Positions 36,235 through 44,727 of a stretch of DNA of 64,000 nucleotides are shown one piece after another. Within the stretch, counting starts at the first letter, position 1; every line of letters begins with the position of its first letter. Source of the stretch: Acidobacteriota bacterium (GTDB taxonomy: Bacteria > Acidobacteriota > Blastocatellia > Pyrinomonadales > Pyrinomonadaceae); contig JAHBSJ010000011.1 of the NCBI GenBank assembly GCA_019639155.1, positions 1 to 64,000 of the forward strand, written 5' to 3'. Below the pieces are notes generated by a model. It was not told the DNA's origin and searched no databases. It saw only the letters and a program-made list of their open reading frames with translations. Made by a program: the position numbers and the translations under genes.

Positions 36235-37581
36235 ATGAAGAAAAACAGGATCGACATCTTACTGCGCCCGGTGAATAAGTTCATCGCGAACGAGACCGCG
36301 GGCGGCATCGTGCTATTTGCGGCGGCGGTACTCGCAATGATCGTTGCGAATACACCTTTCCATGAGTTTTATCACGAACTGTGGAAATACAAATTCACGA
36401 TCGGTTTTCCACCTGATCTTCAAATATCCAAATCGCTGCATCATTGGATCAACGACGGACTGATGTCGGTCTTTTTCTTCGTAGTCGGCCTGGAACTTAA
36501 ACGCGAGATCATCGGCGGCGAGCTTTCCAACGCGAAAAAGGCCGCATTGCCGCTGGCGGCGGCCGCGGGCGGTATGATAGTGCCGGCGTTGATCTATTTC
36601 GGATTCAACTACGGCAAGGACAGCATCTCGGGCTGGGGTATTCCCATGGCGACGGACATCGCATTCGCTCTGGGCATTCTCTACCTGCTGGGCAAACGCG
36701 TTCCGCTTGCCTTGAAAGTATTCTTGACGGCGCTTGCCATCGGCGACGATATTGGAGCGGTGCTTGTGATCGCGTTCTTCTACACGTCTGACATCTCGCT
36801 GTTCAGCCTCGCCCTCGGCAGCGCATTCATGGCGGTGCTGATCGGAGCGAATTTGCTCGGTGTGCGTTCGCCGGTATTTTACGGCATCGTCGGCATCGGC
36901 GGATTGTGGCTGGCGTTCTTGCTTTCGGGCGTTCACGCGACGATCGCGGGCGTTCTGGCCGCGCTGACCATTCCCGCGACAGTCAAGATCGACGCAAAAG
37001 GCTTCCTCGCCAATCTTCGCCGCGAGGCCGAGCATTTCGAACACGCCGAAGAAGGCCCGAAGGACCTCATCAGCCCCGACCAGCTTCACGCCATCGACAG
37101 CATCCGCAAATACACGAATGCCGTCGATACGCCGCTCCAGCGTCTGGAACACGGCATGCACCCGCTTGTTGCGTTCGTGGTTCTTCCGGTATTTGCGTTC
37201 GCTAACGCCGGTATTACCTTCACGGCAGATCTGTTCCAACAGATCGCAAGTCCCGTGACCCTGGGCGTTTGGTTCGGCCTGACATTCGGCAAGACCATCG
37301 GGATCGCAATATTCAGTAAACTTGCTGTCTGGATGAAGATCGCAGAACTTCCCGAGGGCGTAACGTGGAGAAAGATCTACGCCGTGTCGCTGCTTGCATC
37401 TATCGGATTCACGATGTCGATCTTCATCACGGAGCTTGCCTTTACAAATCCCGACCACATTTTGCAGGCGAAGCTCGGCATCTTTATCGCGTCAGGCATC
37501 GGCGGCGTTTTGGGTTATCTGATCCTTCGTATGGGCAGCCCGCTCCCCGCGAACGGCAACGGCGACGACAACGGCACCTAG
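36235..37581 (+). CDS. nhaA: Na+/H+ antiporter NhaA
   Basis: 448 residues with about 12 transmembrane helices. Family motifs: NDGLMSVFFFVVGLELKREI near the N-terminus, and the ion-binding aspartates in MATDIAFALGIL and LAIGDDIGAVLVIA. A hydrophilic insertion (about 255-305, with EHAEEGPKDLISPDQLHAID) precedes LEHGMHPLVAFVVLPVFAFANAG (given in part). It exports sodium at alkaline pH in exchange for protons. No ribosome site is clear before the ATG. It is followed by 1.4 kb of repeats. Confidence 0.95.
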   Translation: MKKNRIDILLRPVNKFIANETAGGIVLFAAAVLAMIVANTPFHEFYHELWKYKFTIGFPPDLQISKSLHHWINDGLMSVFFFVVGLELKREIIGGELSNAKKAALPLAAAAGGMIVPALIYFGFNYGKDSISGWGIPMATDIAFALGILYLLGKRVPLALKVFLTALAIGDDIGAVLVIAFFYTSDISLFSLALGSAFMAVLIGANLLGVRSPVFYGIVGIGGLWLAFLLSGVHATIAGVLAALTIPATVKIDAKGFLANLRREAEHFEHAEEGPKDLISPDQLHAIDSIRKYTNAVDTPLQRLEHGMHPLVAFVVLPVFAFANAGITFTADLFQQIASPVTLGVWFGLTFGKTIGIAIFSKLAVWMKIAELPEGVTWRKIYAVSLLASIGFTMSIFITELAFTNPDHILQAKLGIFIASGIGGVLGYLILRMGSPLPANGNGDDNGT

Positions 37582-37687
37582 CCGGACCGCAGGCTGCCTG
37601 CCTTCTTATTCGTCGGACCGCAGGCAGCCTTGCCTGCAAACTTTGCCGCCGGGAACGCGGGCTGCCGGGCGTGCCGCCTATTTGCAC

Positions 37688-37813
37688 AAGCCCGCGCGTG
37701 AGCAAGGGCGATAGCGAACGACCGGCATAAACGAAGAAACCGCACACATCTTCTGCCCGCGTACTTTCCGCCTGACCATGCTCCGGATATCGCCCTTGCT
37801 CACGTGCGGGCTT
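37688..37813. repeat. Split inverted repeat, 26-bp arms
   Basis: Left arm 37688-37713 (AAGCCCGCGCGTGAGCAAGG then GCGATA) and right arm 37788-37813 are reverse complements apart from one mismatch, separated by 74 bp. It looks like two copies of a dispersed element placed head to head. Confidence 0.8.
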
Positions 37814-37854
37814 CTGCAATTTGGTCTTTGGGCTGAAGCCCGCGATTCCGTGTG

Positions 37855-37974
37855 CTGATCTCAACCGTCGGCTAAAGCCGACGGCAATTCCAAAGCATAA
37901 GATTCAGGCCGGCAGTCTGCGGGCCGGCGTTCAACCACCCGCAACCGCAGGTGGTTCTGACAAGAGGCGAGCCT
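37855..37974. repeat. Composite 120-bp repeat, copy 1
   Basis: Contains a hairpin with 9-bp arms CCGTCGGCT/AGCCGACGG (37865-37884), a GGCCGGC...GCCGGCG segment, and a family A hairpin with CTGAC tail (37933-37961). Nearly the same 120 bp recur in the same orientation at 38827-38946, flanking the 21-bp array. Confidence 0.85.
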
Positions 37975-38022
37975 CTCCGCAGTGCACCCGCGGCAAGCCG
38001 CAAGTACACACGCAGAGCCCAA

Positions 38023-38046
38023 AAGCCTGTGTTTGCGGGCTTTTTT
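38023..38046 (+). terminator. Terminator-like hairpin upstream of the 21-bp array
   Basis: AAGCC (38023-38027) pairs with GGCTT (38038-38042), followed by a run of T to 38046; the outer GCCC/GGGC can extend it. It could end transcripts reading out of nhaA. Confidence 0.4.
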
Positions 38047-38058
38047 GTTGTTGGAATG

Positions 38059-38625
38059 GCCTCGGGAGAATGTTTTTTGACCTCAGGAGAATGTTTTTTG
38101 GCCTCAGGAGAATGTTTTTTCACCTCAGGAGAATGTTTTTTGACCTCAGGAGAATGTTTTTTGACCTCAGGAGAATGTTTTTTGGCCTCAGGAGAATGTT
38201 TTTTGACCTCCCGAGAATGTTTTTTCACCTCCCGAAAATGTTTCTACACCTCCCGAAAATGTTTCTACACCTCCCGAAAATGTTTTTACACCTCCCGAAA
38301 ATGTTTTTACACCTCCCGAAAATGTTTTTTCACCTCCCGAAAATGTTTCTACACCTCCCGAAAATGTTTTTACACCTCCCGAAAATGTTTTTACACCTCC
38401 CGAAAATGTTTTTACACCTCCCGAAAATGTTTTTACACCTCCCGAAAATGTTTCTACACCTCCCGAAAATGTTTCTACACCTCCCGAAAATGTTTTTTTG
38501 CCTCAGGAAAAGGTTTTTCAGCATTTAGAAAAGGTTTTTCAGCCGCAGAAGAATATTTCTAAGCACTGAAAGAAGGTTTCTAAGCACTTAGAAAAGGTTT
38601 CTAAACACTTAAAGAAGTTTCCGAC
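38059..38625. repeat. 21-bp tandem array, about 27 units (array 1)
   Basis: Contiguous 21-bp units with no spacers. Units 1-7 read like ACCTCAGGAGAATG plus a T-rich tail; units 8-21 read ACCTCCCGAAAATG plus TTTTTAC or TTTCTAC; units 22-27 decay (CTCAGGAAAAGG, TTAGAAAAGG). Read on the minus strand, the early units give KKHSPEV-type heptapeptides. Every unit is exactly 21 bp although bases drift, so length is conserved more than sequence. Confidence 0.9.
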
Positions 38626-38826
38626 GCAGCATTCGGCGGAAAATGCGCTTGAAATTTTTTCGATTTGGAGCCAAAGTCATTGAACTTTGCACAAGTCGCA
38701 CTCCCCGCAGCGTTTTTTTCAAAGGGTTTGCGGATAAATCCACGCTCTGGCAGAGCCAACGGCAAGAACGGCCGATAAAGAAGACGCTCGGGCCGTTTTG
38801 GAGCAGATATTGGGGAATATTTTGTC

Positions 38827-38946
38827 CTGATCTCAACCGTCGGCTAAAGCCGACGGCAATTCCAAAACCTAAAATTCAGGCCGGCGGACTGCGCTCCGGC
38901 GTTCAACCACCCGCTACCGCAGGTGGTTCTGACAAGAAGCAGGCTG
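38827..38946. repeat. Composite 120-bp repeat, copy 2
   Basis: Direct repeat of 37855-37974: CCGTCGGCT hairpin at 38837-38856 and family A hairpin at 38905-38933. Most differences from copy 1 lie in the middle segment (GGACTGCGCTCCGGCG against GTCTGCGGGCCGGCG), where partner bases also differ. Confidence 0.85.
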
Positions 38947-38980
38947 GCAACCTGCGGTCCGACGACTCTCAACTCTCAAC

Positions 38981-41761
38981 TCATCGGTGGAATGTGCAGA
39001 ATTCTTTCGGTTCGGTGCCGGGTTTGAATGAGCGTGATTCTTTATCGCGGCAGTTCACGGTCGCCCGCATGCCTGTGAGGAAGCAGACGCTGACTGTGAC
39101 GCCGGGTTGATCGTTGTCGTCGGGTTCGGGAGTCGGCGGCGGCGTGCGGCCTTCGCTGGCGTCCTGCCAGGATTGCGTGACAGGCGTGGCGGACGCGTCC
39201 GGATTCGGCATCGGGACGTTGCCGACCTCGTCGATCGGTATTAGAGAGCGGTTCGGCACGGTGCCGGCAATGAATAGCTCGATGCGGCGAAATTCCGCAG
39301 GGACATTGGTCACGAAAACCTCGACCGGCGGCGTCGGTTCGGGGTCGATGTACTGTTGAAGTTCCGGATCGATGCTCGGCGAAGGCAGCGGCGTGGCGTC
39401 CGGCGTGGGCGTCGCGTCGAGTTCGCGAATGAGCGATCCATTGCGGATATCGATCTCGGCTTTGCGGACGTTGGCGGGCATCGTCCAGTCGCCGTTGTAT
39501 TCGGGATGCAGCCGGACCGCCTCTTTCATAAAATCCGCCCATATCGGCATCGCACTGTCGGAACCTTTCAGCCCGAGGTCGTCGCCGTTGTCAAAGCCGA
39601 CGTAAACCACGCACACGATCTCCGGCGTGAATCCCGCGAACCAGCCGTCACGCGACGTGCCGGTTTTGCCCGCGAAGCCCGTCTTGCCAGCGTTGTTTCG
39701 AAAGCCCCAGCCGCCGAGCTGTGCCGCGGTGCCGCGGTTTATCACGTCCTTCATCATGTCGTTCATGATGTATGCGACATCCGGGCGGACGACGTTCTTT
39801 TTGTCGGGCATCACGTGATTGACCGTGCGGCCGTCGCCGGAAGCGACCCGCGTGATCGGCATCGGAGCAGTGCGGTCGCCGAGATTTGCGAACGCTGTAT
39901 AACCCGTCGCGACCTGCAGCGGCGTCGCCTCTGCGGTGCCGAGCGCCATCGAAGGATAGGCTTTTTCAACTTTCGGCAGGCCGGCCTTTGCGGCGAGGTT
40001 CATCACGCGGCCGATGTTCAGCTGCATCGCAACATCGACGGCGATTACGTTCTTGCTCTTGACCAAAGCGTCGCGGAGCGTGGTGTCCTGATTCGAGAAA
40101 AAGTCGCCGAAATTCCCCGGCGAATATGTGTCGTTTCCGAACGTGAACGTCTTCTTTTCGTCCTTAAATACACTCGCCGCCGTAAACTGCCGCGTGCTCG
40201 AATCGTATGCCGAATTGATCGCCGCCAGATAGACGAACGGTTTGAAGACCGAGCCCGGCTGACGCAGCGCATCTGTCGCACGGTTGAATTGGTTCTCTAA
40301 ATAATCGCGTCCGCCGATCATCGCTACGATCTCGCCGGTCTTTGGCTTGATCGCGACGAGCGATGCGTTCAGGCCCGTCTTTTTCGGGAACTTCTTGTCT
40401 AGAGCCGTCAGGCGTTTTGCGACCGTCTCATAAGCGATACGCTGCAGGTCGGGATCGATCGAGGTGTAAACACGAAGATGCTGGAGAGCTTCCGGATCGT
40501 TCACGACCTTTGGGACCTGATCGACGACGTACTGCGAAAAATACGGCATTCCCTGCAGGTCGCGTGTGTTTGAGATCTGTTTCAGGACGATCTCTGTTTT
40601 GCGTGCCTCTGCAAACTCCGCCTGCGATATCTCGCCCGCTTCGAGCATGTCCGAAAGCACCTGGTTGCGGCGTTCTTTCGCTCTGTCGGGATATTTATAC
40701 GGCGTGTAGCGGTTCGGGCTGCGGATGACGCCGGCAATGAACGCCGCTTCGGGCAGCGTCAATTGCGAGACGTCTTTGCCGAAATACGCGTTCGCCGCCT
40801 CGCCGACTCCGTAGATCGCAACGCCCGTCTGCTGGCCGAGATAGATCTGATTCGCATACAGCGTGAATATCTCCTGCTTCGACAGCCGCGTCTCCAAAAT
40901 GAGCGACATGTAGGCTTCGGTCACCTTACGCTGGATGGTCTGGTCGCGTGTAAGCAGCAGGTTCTTTACAAGCTGCTGCGTAATGGACGAACCGCCCTGA
41001 TTGGCGACCGGCGACCCATCGTCGCCCTCGTAACGCCGCCATAGAGCCCGGGCGATGCCGCGGAAATTGACGCCGTAATGTTCAAAGAACGCTCTGTCCT
41101 CGGTCGTGATGATGGCCTTTACAAGGTGCGGCGGCAGGTCGTTGAACGTGACGGTCTTTCGTCGGCCATCGCCTTCGGCAGCGATGGAACTGAGAATTTT
41201 CGGCTCGAGCAAAGCCTCGCGAACCTGCTGGCCGCTGTCGCGGTCGCCGATCGCATCGACGCTTTTCTGATCCTTGGTGAATTTTACGGAAACCGCGGGA
41301 AATGCCTTCTTGCCGTCGATGATCGCGGTAAGGCCGGGCTCGATGCCGACGACGTCGCCGTCGATGGCATAGCGGCTTCGCGATGCGTCCGCCTTGTCGT
41401 TGCGTTCGATGTAGCCAGCGGAACGCAGGTATTCGACCAACTCATTCTTCGATATAGGTTCGCCGACACGTAGCGTTTTTGGGGCGGAATAAATTCCCGC
41501 CGTCGCGGTAAAAACGTCGCCGCTCAACAGCCGCTGATCGATACGATCCGAAAACTCGAACCAAAAATACGCCAGCGTCAAAAAGATGCCGAGGCCGAGA
41601 AACAGCACCGCCGACACCGTCCACACATTGAACACAGTTCGGTGAAAACGCTGCCAACGCGTCGGCGGCGGGGCCTTGTATGCAATGCCGCGGCGAGCAC
41701 GCACCCAACCTTTGGGCGGCAATTTTGATCTGCCTGATTTTACGATGTTTTGATCTGGCAT
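38981..41761 (-). CDS. Bifunctional penicillin-binding protein 1A (glycosyltransferase-transpeptidase)
   Basis: 926 residues. Short cytoplasmic basic tail, one membrane helix (VFNVWTVSAVLFLGLGIFL, about 44-62), then a GT51 domain: TTEDRAFFEHYGVNFRGIAR, GGSSITQQLVKNLLLT, RKVTEAYMSLILE, LYANQIYLG. The transpeptidase follows: SxxK in RQPGSVFKPFVYLA, SxN as SKN in ALVKSKNVIAVDVA, and KTG in FAGKTGTSRDGWFAGF. It polymerises and cross-links peptidoglycan in the periplasm. A Pro/Thr-rich tail (DATPTPDATPLPSPSIDPEL, then TPPPTPEPDDNDQPG) ends with Cys-containing segments (VSVCFLTGM, KEFCTFHR). Confidence 0.95.
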   Translation of the reverse strand: MPDQNIVKSGRSKLPPKGWVRARRGIAYKAPPPTRWQRFHRTVFNVWTVSAVLFLGLGIFLTLAYFWFEFSDRIDQRLLSGDVFTATAGIYSAPKTLRVGEPISKNELVEYLRSAGYIERNDKADASRSRYAIDGDVVGIEPGLTAIIDGKKAFPAVSVKFTKDQKSVDAIGDRDSGQQVREALLEPKILSSIAAEGDGRRKTVTFNDLPPHLVKAIITTEDRAFFEHYGVNFRGIARALWRRYEGDDGSPVANQGGSSITQQLVKNLLLTRDQTIQRKVTEAYMSLILETRLSKQEIFTLYANQIYLGQQTGVAIYGVGEAANAYFGKDVSQLTLPEAAFIAGVIRSPNRYTPYKYPDRAKERRNQVLSDMLEAGEISQAEFAEARKTEIVLKQISNTRDLQGMPYFSQYVVDQVPKVVNDPEALQHLRVYTSIDPDLQRIAYETVAKRLTALDKKFPKKTGLNASLVAIKPKTGEIVAMIGGRDYLENQFNRATDALRQPGSVFKPFVYLAAINSAYDSSTRQFTAASVFKDEKKTFTFGNDTYSPGNFGDFFSNQDTTLRDALVKSKNVIAVDVAMQLNIGRVMNLAAKAGLPKVEKAYPSMALGTAEATPLQVATGYTAFANLGDRTAPMPITRVASGDGRTVNHVMPDKKNVVRPDVAYIMNDMMKDVINRGTAAQLGGWGFRNNAGKTGFAGKTGTSRDGWFAGFTPEIVCVVYVGFDNGDDLGLKGSDSAMPIWADFMKEAVRLHPEYNGDWTMPANVRKAEIDIRNGSLIRELDATPTPDATPLPSPSIDPELQQYIDPEPTPPVEVFVTNVPAEFRRIELFIAGTVPNRSLIPIDEVGNVPMPNPDASATPVTQSWQDASEGRTPPPTPEPDDNDQPGVTVSVCFLTGMRATVNCRDKESRSFKPGTEPKEFCTFHR

Positions 41762-41880
41762 TTTCCGGGGGCGGCGGAACAGCAGGAGAGAAACGACAAG
41801 CGGCCCTCGCAGGCCTCAAACTAAAATTCTATAGACACCTCTCCCTTGCTGTCCAGCGATTTATCGCCTTTAATTGAATT

Positions 41881-42723
41881 GTGAAAGTTCTCGTCACAGG
41901 CGGCAGCGGCTATCTGGGCACGCATCTGGTCAGGCATTTCGGTGCGGACGACCTTTCGCGGCGTTCGGGCCGCGACGTGCTTTACGAAACCGATTGCTCA
42001 ATGGCGGCGGACCATGATGTTGTCATCCATCTCGCTGCCGAGATGGACCGAAGCCCCGAAAACGCTGACTCCATTTTCCGTACTAACACCGAAGGCGCCG
42101 TCAATGTGTTGATGCATATGCGTGAGAACGCTGTGTTCATCCTTGCGTCGACCAAAGACGTTTACGGGCGTTTCGCCGACAATTACGACGCGGTTCCCGA
42201 GACGTGTCCGACCGCGTACGCCGGCCAGTCACCGCTTGAATGGTCAAAGCTGATCGCCGAACGCTACGTCGAATATTACACGCATCAATTGAATATCCGT
42301 TCCTGCATCTTTCGGCTTTCGACCGTTTACGCACCGTATTCGGAAGGCAATTTGCCGAATTTCGTCGGCCATTACGCACGGCAGATAAACCTTGGCGAAC
42401 GCATTCGTCTGCCCGGCGGCGGACGCCCGCGGCGTGATATTTTGCATGTGAACGATCTTGCTTCAGCTTGCGAGGCATTTACAGATTCGGCAATACGCCA
42501 CGGACTCTACAACATCGGCGGCGGCTCCGCGAATGCTCTGACGCTCCGAGAACTAGTCACCAAAATGGAGGAAGTTTCGGGACTTGAGGCATTGATAGAT
42601 GAAGGACACCCGCTGCCCGATCCGGTCCCGATGAACTACGTCACGGACATCACGCTTGCGGATCACGAACTCGGCTGGCGGCCTAAGATCGGTCTTAAAG
42701 ATGGATTGCAGACACTTTTTTAA
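41881..42723 (+). CDS. NAD-dependent epimerase/dehydratase-like SDR, GTG start
   Basis: 280 residues, starting at GTG 41881 (MKVLVTGGSGYLGTHLVRHF). Rossmann loop TGGSGYLG; VVIHLAAEMD; serine in ILASTKDVYG. The usual YxxxK reads SPLEWSKLIAE, with Leu where the catalytic Tyr should be; Trp lies two residues later. C-terminal RDILHVNDLASA and LYNIGGGSANALTLREL are typical of extended SDRs acting on nucleotide sugars. Neighbouring heptose genes suggest LPS-sugar metabolism. The missing Tyr questions its catalysis or indicates a variant. Confidence 0.85.
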   Translation: MKVLVTGGSGYLGTHLVRHFGADDLSRRSGRDVLYETDCSMAADHDVVIHLAAEMDRSPENADSIFRTNTEGAVNVLMHMRENAVFILASTKDVYGRFADNYDAVPETCPTAYAGQSPLEWSKLIAERYVEYYTHQLNIRSCIFRLSTVYAPYSEGNLPNFVGHYARQINLGERIRLPGGGRPRRDILHVNDLASACEAFTDSAIRHGLYNIGGGSANALTLRELVTKMEEVSGLEALIDEGHPLPDPVPMNYVTDITLADHELGWRPKIGLKDGLQTLF

Positions 42724-42745
42724 CGCAAAGCCTCATTGCTTTGCG
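42724..42745. repeat. Short perfect hairpin between the SDR and waaF genes
   Basis: CGCAAAGC - CTCATT - GCTTTGCG, 8-bp arms with 6-nt loop, immediately after the SDR stop. The flanking AACGCAAAG and CTTTGCGCCATTGCGTT allow alternative pairings. No T-run. Confidence 0.6.
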
Positions 42746-42769
42746 CCATTGCGTTGATCATTTTTATCG

Positions 42770-43846
42770 ATGAAAATTCTCGTACGCGGAACGAATTGGG
42801 TCGGTGATGCGGTGATGAGCATTCCGGCGCTCAAAGGGCTCAGGCGTGCATTTCCCGACGCGTTCATCTCGCTGCATACGCGTTCGTGGGCTGAAGGCCT
42901 GTTCCAGGACGCGGATTTTATCGACGACATCGTCACATACGACCGCCACAAATGGGTCATCAAGGACGTGCTTGATAACTCAAGGTTTCTTCGGGACGAC
43001 AAGTACGATCTGGCTGTTCTTTTTCCCAATTCGTTCGAATCGGCGCTGACGACGCTGCTGACGAAAATTCCCCGCCGCATCGGCTACAACAAAGATCTTC
43101 GCGGGCTGCTGCTGACCGATCCGATAGCGGTGCCTGAATGGAAGGACCGCCGGCATGAGGTCTATTACTATCTGCACCTTGCCGCCGAGGTCGAACGCCG
43201 CGTACTCGGCAGCCGGACTTTCGAGTCACTTGGCGAGCCGGACATTTCTATCGACGTATCAGACGACAGAAGGGCGGCCGCACGCGAACTGCTGCTTTCG
43301 AAAGGCGTGGCAACGAACGGCCAGATCGTCGCACTCGGCATCGGCTCTCAGAATTCGCGCGCAAAACGCTGGCCGGCTGAGCGTTACGCAGCTCTCGCCG
43401 ACAAACTTAGCGGAGAACTTGGCGCCTCTGTGATCCTTGTCGGATCACAAGAAGACTCGGACGCCGCAGCCAAGGTACGGGAACATTCCGGGTCGCAGCT
43501 GATCGATCTGACCGGCAGAACAACCCTTTCCGAAGTTGTCGCTATTCTCGCGGTAGCAGATCTGCTCGTCGCGAACGATATGGGACTTGCTCACGTTGCG
43601 GCCGCGGTCGGTACACCGACCGTAGTCATTTTCGGACCGACAAGACACGAAACCACACGGCCTTTTTCTCTGAATGCACTCGTAGTGAGAAAAGATGTAG
43701 AATGTTCGCCGTGCATGCTGCGCGATTGCCCTATCGACCACCGCTGTATGACGCGTATCTCGGTCGATGAGATATTCGAGGCTTCGCGGGCCGCACTCAC
43801 CCAAATTGATGATAGAGATGACGAAACGCCCGGCGGTCTTTCTTGA
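42770..43846 (+). CDS. waaF: ADP-heptose:LPS heptosyltransferase II
   Basis: 358 residues, GT9 family. N-terminal KILVRGTNWVGDAVMSIPAL is the heptosyltransferase II signature; RRIGYNKDLRGLLLT; C-terminal ADP-heptose site LLVANDMGLAHVAAAVGTPT and VVIFGPTRHETTRPF. It adds heptose to the LPS inner core at the cytoplasmic face of the inner membrane. It overlaps gmhB by about 30 nt, tying heptose transfer to ADP-heptose synthesis. Its presence is direct evidence for a heptose-containing outer membrane LPS. Confidence 0.95.
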   Translation: MKILVRGTNWVGDAVMSIPALKGLRRAFPDAFISLHTRSWAEGLFQDADFIDDIVTYDRHKWVIKDVLDNSRFLRDDKYDLAVLFPNSFESALTTLLTKIPRRIGYNKDLRGLLLTDPIAVPEWKDRRHEVYYYLHLAAEVERRVLGSRTFESLGEPDISIDVSDDRRAAARELLLSKGVATNGQIVALGIGSQNSRAKRWPAERYAALADKLSGELGASVILVGSQEDSDAAAKVREHSGSQLIDLTGRTTLSEVVAILAVADLLVANDMGLAHVAAAVGTPTVVIFGPTRHETTRPFSLNALVVRKDVECSPCMLRDCPIDHRCMTRISVDEIFEASRAALTQIDDRDDETPGGLS

Positions 43847-44366
43847 CCGCGACGGAACGCTGATCGAAGAGGTGAACTTTCTCAGCGAGGTCGAACACCT
43901 CCGCGTTTTTGACTACACCGAACATGCTTTACAGCGGCTCAAGGACGCGGGATTTCTTCTTATTGTGGTTACGAATCAATCGGGCATCGGCCGCAGCCTG
44001 TACACTGAGGCCGATATGCACGCGATCCATGATGCTCTGCAGGAAAGGACCAATTCCCTGATAGATGGATTCTATTTCTGTCCGCATGTTCCCGATGCGG
44101 GCTGTGATTGCAGAAAGCCGGGAACCGGAATGTTCCTGCGAGCGGAAACGGATCATGCGATCGAGATCGCCGCATCGTGGATGATCGGTGACAAAAAGAT
44201 CGATATCGAGGCTGGGAAAAACGCGGGCGTGCAAACGATCCTGGTAAGGACCGGCTATGGGGCCGAACACTCTGAATCGATCAGCGGCGTTGCCGACATC
44301 GTGACAGACGACCTCGGCGAAGCGGCAGAGATAATTCTAGCCCGCTCGGCCGAAATCGTCCTCTAG
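43818..44366 (+). CDS. gmhB: D-glycero-beta-D-manno-heptose-1,7-bisphosphate 7-phosphatase
   Basis: 182 residues from ATG 43818 (MTKRPAVFLDRDGTLIEEVN); ATG 43809 is an alternative that adds three residues. HAD motif I is DRDGT, motif II VTNQSGIGR, and the zinc loop is FYFCPHVPDAGCDCRKPGTG, as in GmhB. MIGDKKIDIEAGKNAG forms motif IV. It makes heptose 1-phosphate for ADP-heptose. It overlaps the waaF 3' end by 29 nt and its own 3' end overlaps the convergent cupin gene by 30 nt. Confidence 0.93.
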   Translation: MTKRPAVFLDRDGTLIEEVNFLSEVEHLRVFDYTEHALQRLKDAGFLLIVVTNQSGIGRSLYTEADMHAIHDALQERTNSLIDGFYFCPHVPDAGCDCRKPGTGMFLRAETDHAIEIAASWMIGDKKIDIEAGKNAGVQTILVRTGYGAEHSESISGVADIVTDDLGEAAEIILARSAEIVL

Positions 44367-44714
44367 GCGGATGATATCGTCCTCGCCGAAATATTCGCCC
44401 GTTTGCACTTCAATAAAGACGAGTGTTTCGCTGTCGTCTATGTTCTCGGCGCGATGGCTGTCTCCGACGCCTATATCGACCGACTCGCCGGGCCTGACTA
44501 GAATATCGCTTCCGTTTAGTGTTACTTTAGCTATGCCGCGGACGACGTACCAATGCTCGGCACGACGGCTATGCTGCTGATAGCTAAGCCTCGAACCGGG
44601 CAAGACCTCGATCCGTTTCACCGAAAAATTTTCGCCCGAGTCTAGTTGAGTGAAACTGCCCCAAGGCTTTTTCACCGTTTCGTTCTTCGTTTTCTGAGGT
44701 TCTGCCGAATCCAT
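44337..44714 (-). CDS. Cupin, mannose-6-phosphate isomerase type II-like
   Basis: 125 residues from ATG 44714. VKKPWGSFTQLDSGENFSVK, then cupin motif SRLSYQQHSRRAEHWYVVRG and LVRPGESVDIGVGDSHRAEN, matches the C-terminal isomerase domain of bifunctional mannose-1-phosphate guanylyltransferases (ManC/AlgA), here free-standing. It probably supplies mannose 6-phosphate or another sugar phosphate for surface polysaccharide. An upstream ATG (44762) would run into the divergent pilS gene, so 44714 is preferred, leaving 13 nt between the genes. Confidence 0.85.
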   Translation of the reverse strand: MDSAEPQKTKNETVKKPWGSFTQLDSGENFSVKRIEVLPGSRLSYQQHSRRAEHWYVVRGIAKVTLNGSDILVRPGESVDIGVGDSHRAENIDDSETLVFIEVQTGEYFGEDDIIRLEDDFGRAG

Positions 44715-44727
44715 AAGCCGCTGTCGT

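Larger units (their letters stand above)
37582..38980. other. Gene-free repeat region of 1.4 kb
   Basis: Between nhaA and the PBP1A gene lie GGACCGCAGG-type repeats (37583-37640), a split inverted repeat (37688-37813), a 120-bp composite repeat (37855-37974), a terminator-like hairpin (38023-38046), a 21-bp tandem array (38059-38625) and a second copy of the 120-bp repeat (38827-38946). Open frames across the array exist in several frames only because 21 is a multiple of three, so no gene is called here. Confidence 0.8.

Noticed and set aside
36313..37458. 381-residue minus-strand frame
   Set aside because: Exact shadow of nhaA; extremely Arg/Glu/Asp/His-rich, as expected from antisense of hydrophobic codons.
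37821..38562. Plus-strand frames of 235 and 203 residues and minus-strand frames of 118 and 64 residues across the tandem array
   Set aside because: Frames stay open in several registers because the unit is 21 bp. No ribosome site or credible start was found. Treated as repeat artefacts, though the KKHSPEV reading is kept as a finding.
38059..38625. CRISPR array
   Set aside because: Repeats are contiguous, with no unique spacers, no leader and no cas genes in the window.
39356..40300. 314-residue plus-strand frame
   Set aside because: Antisense to the PBP1A gene, without domain or start signal.
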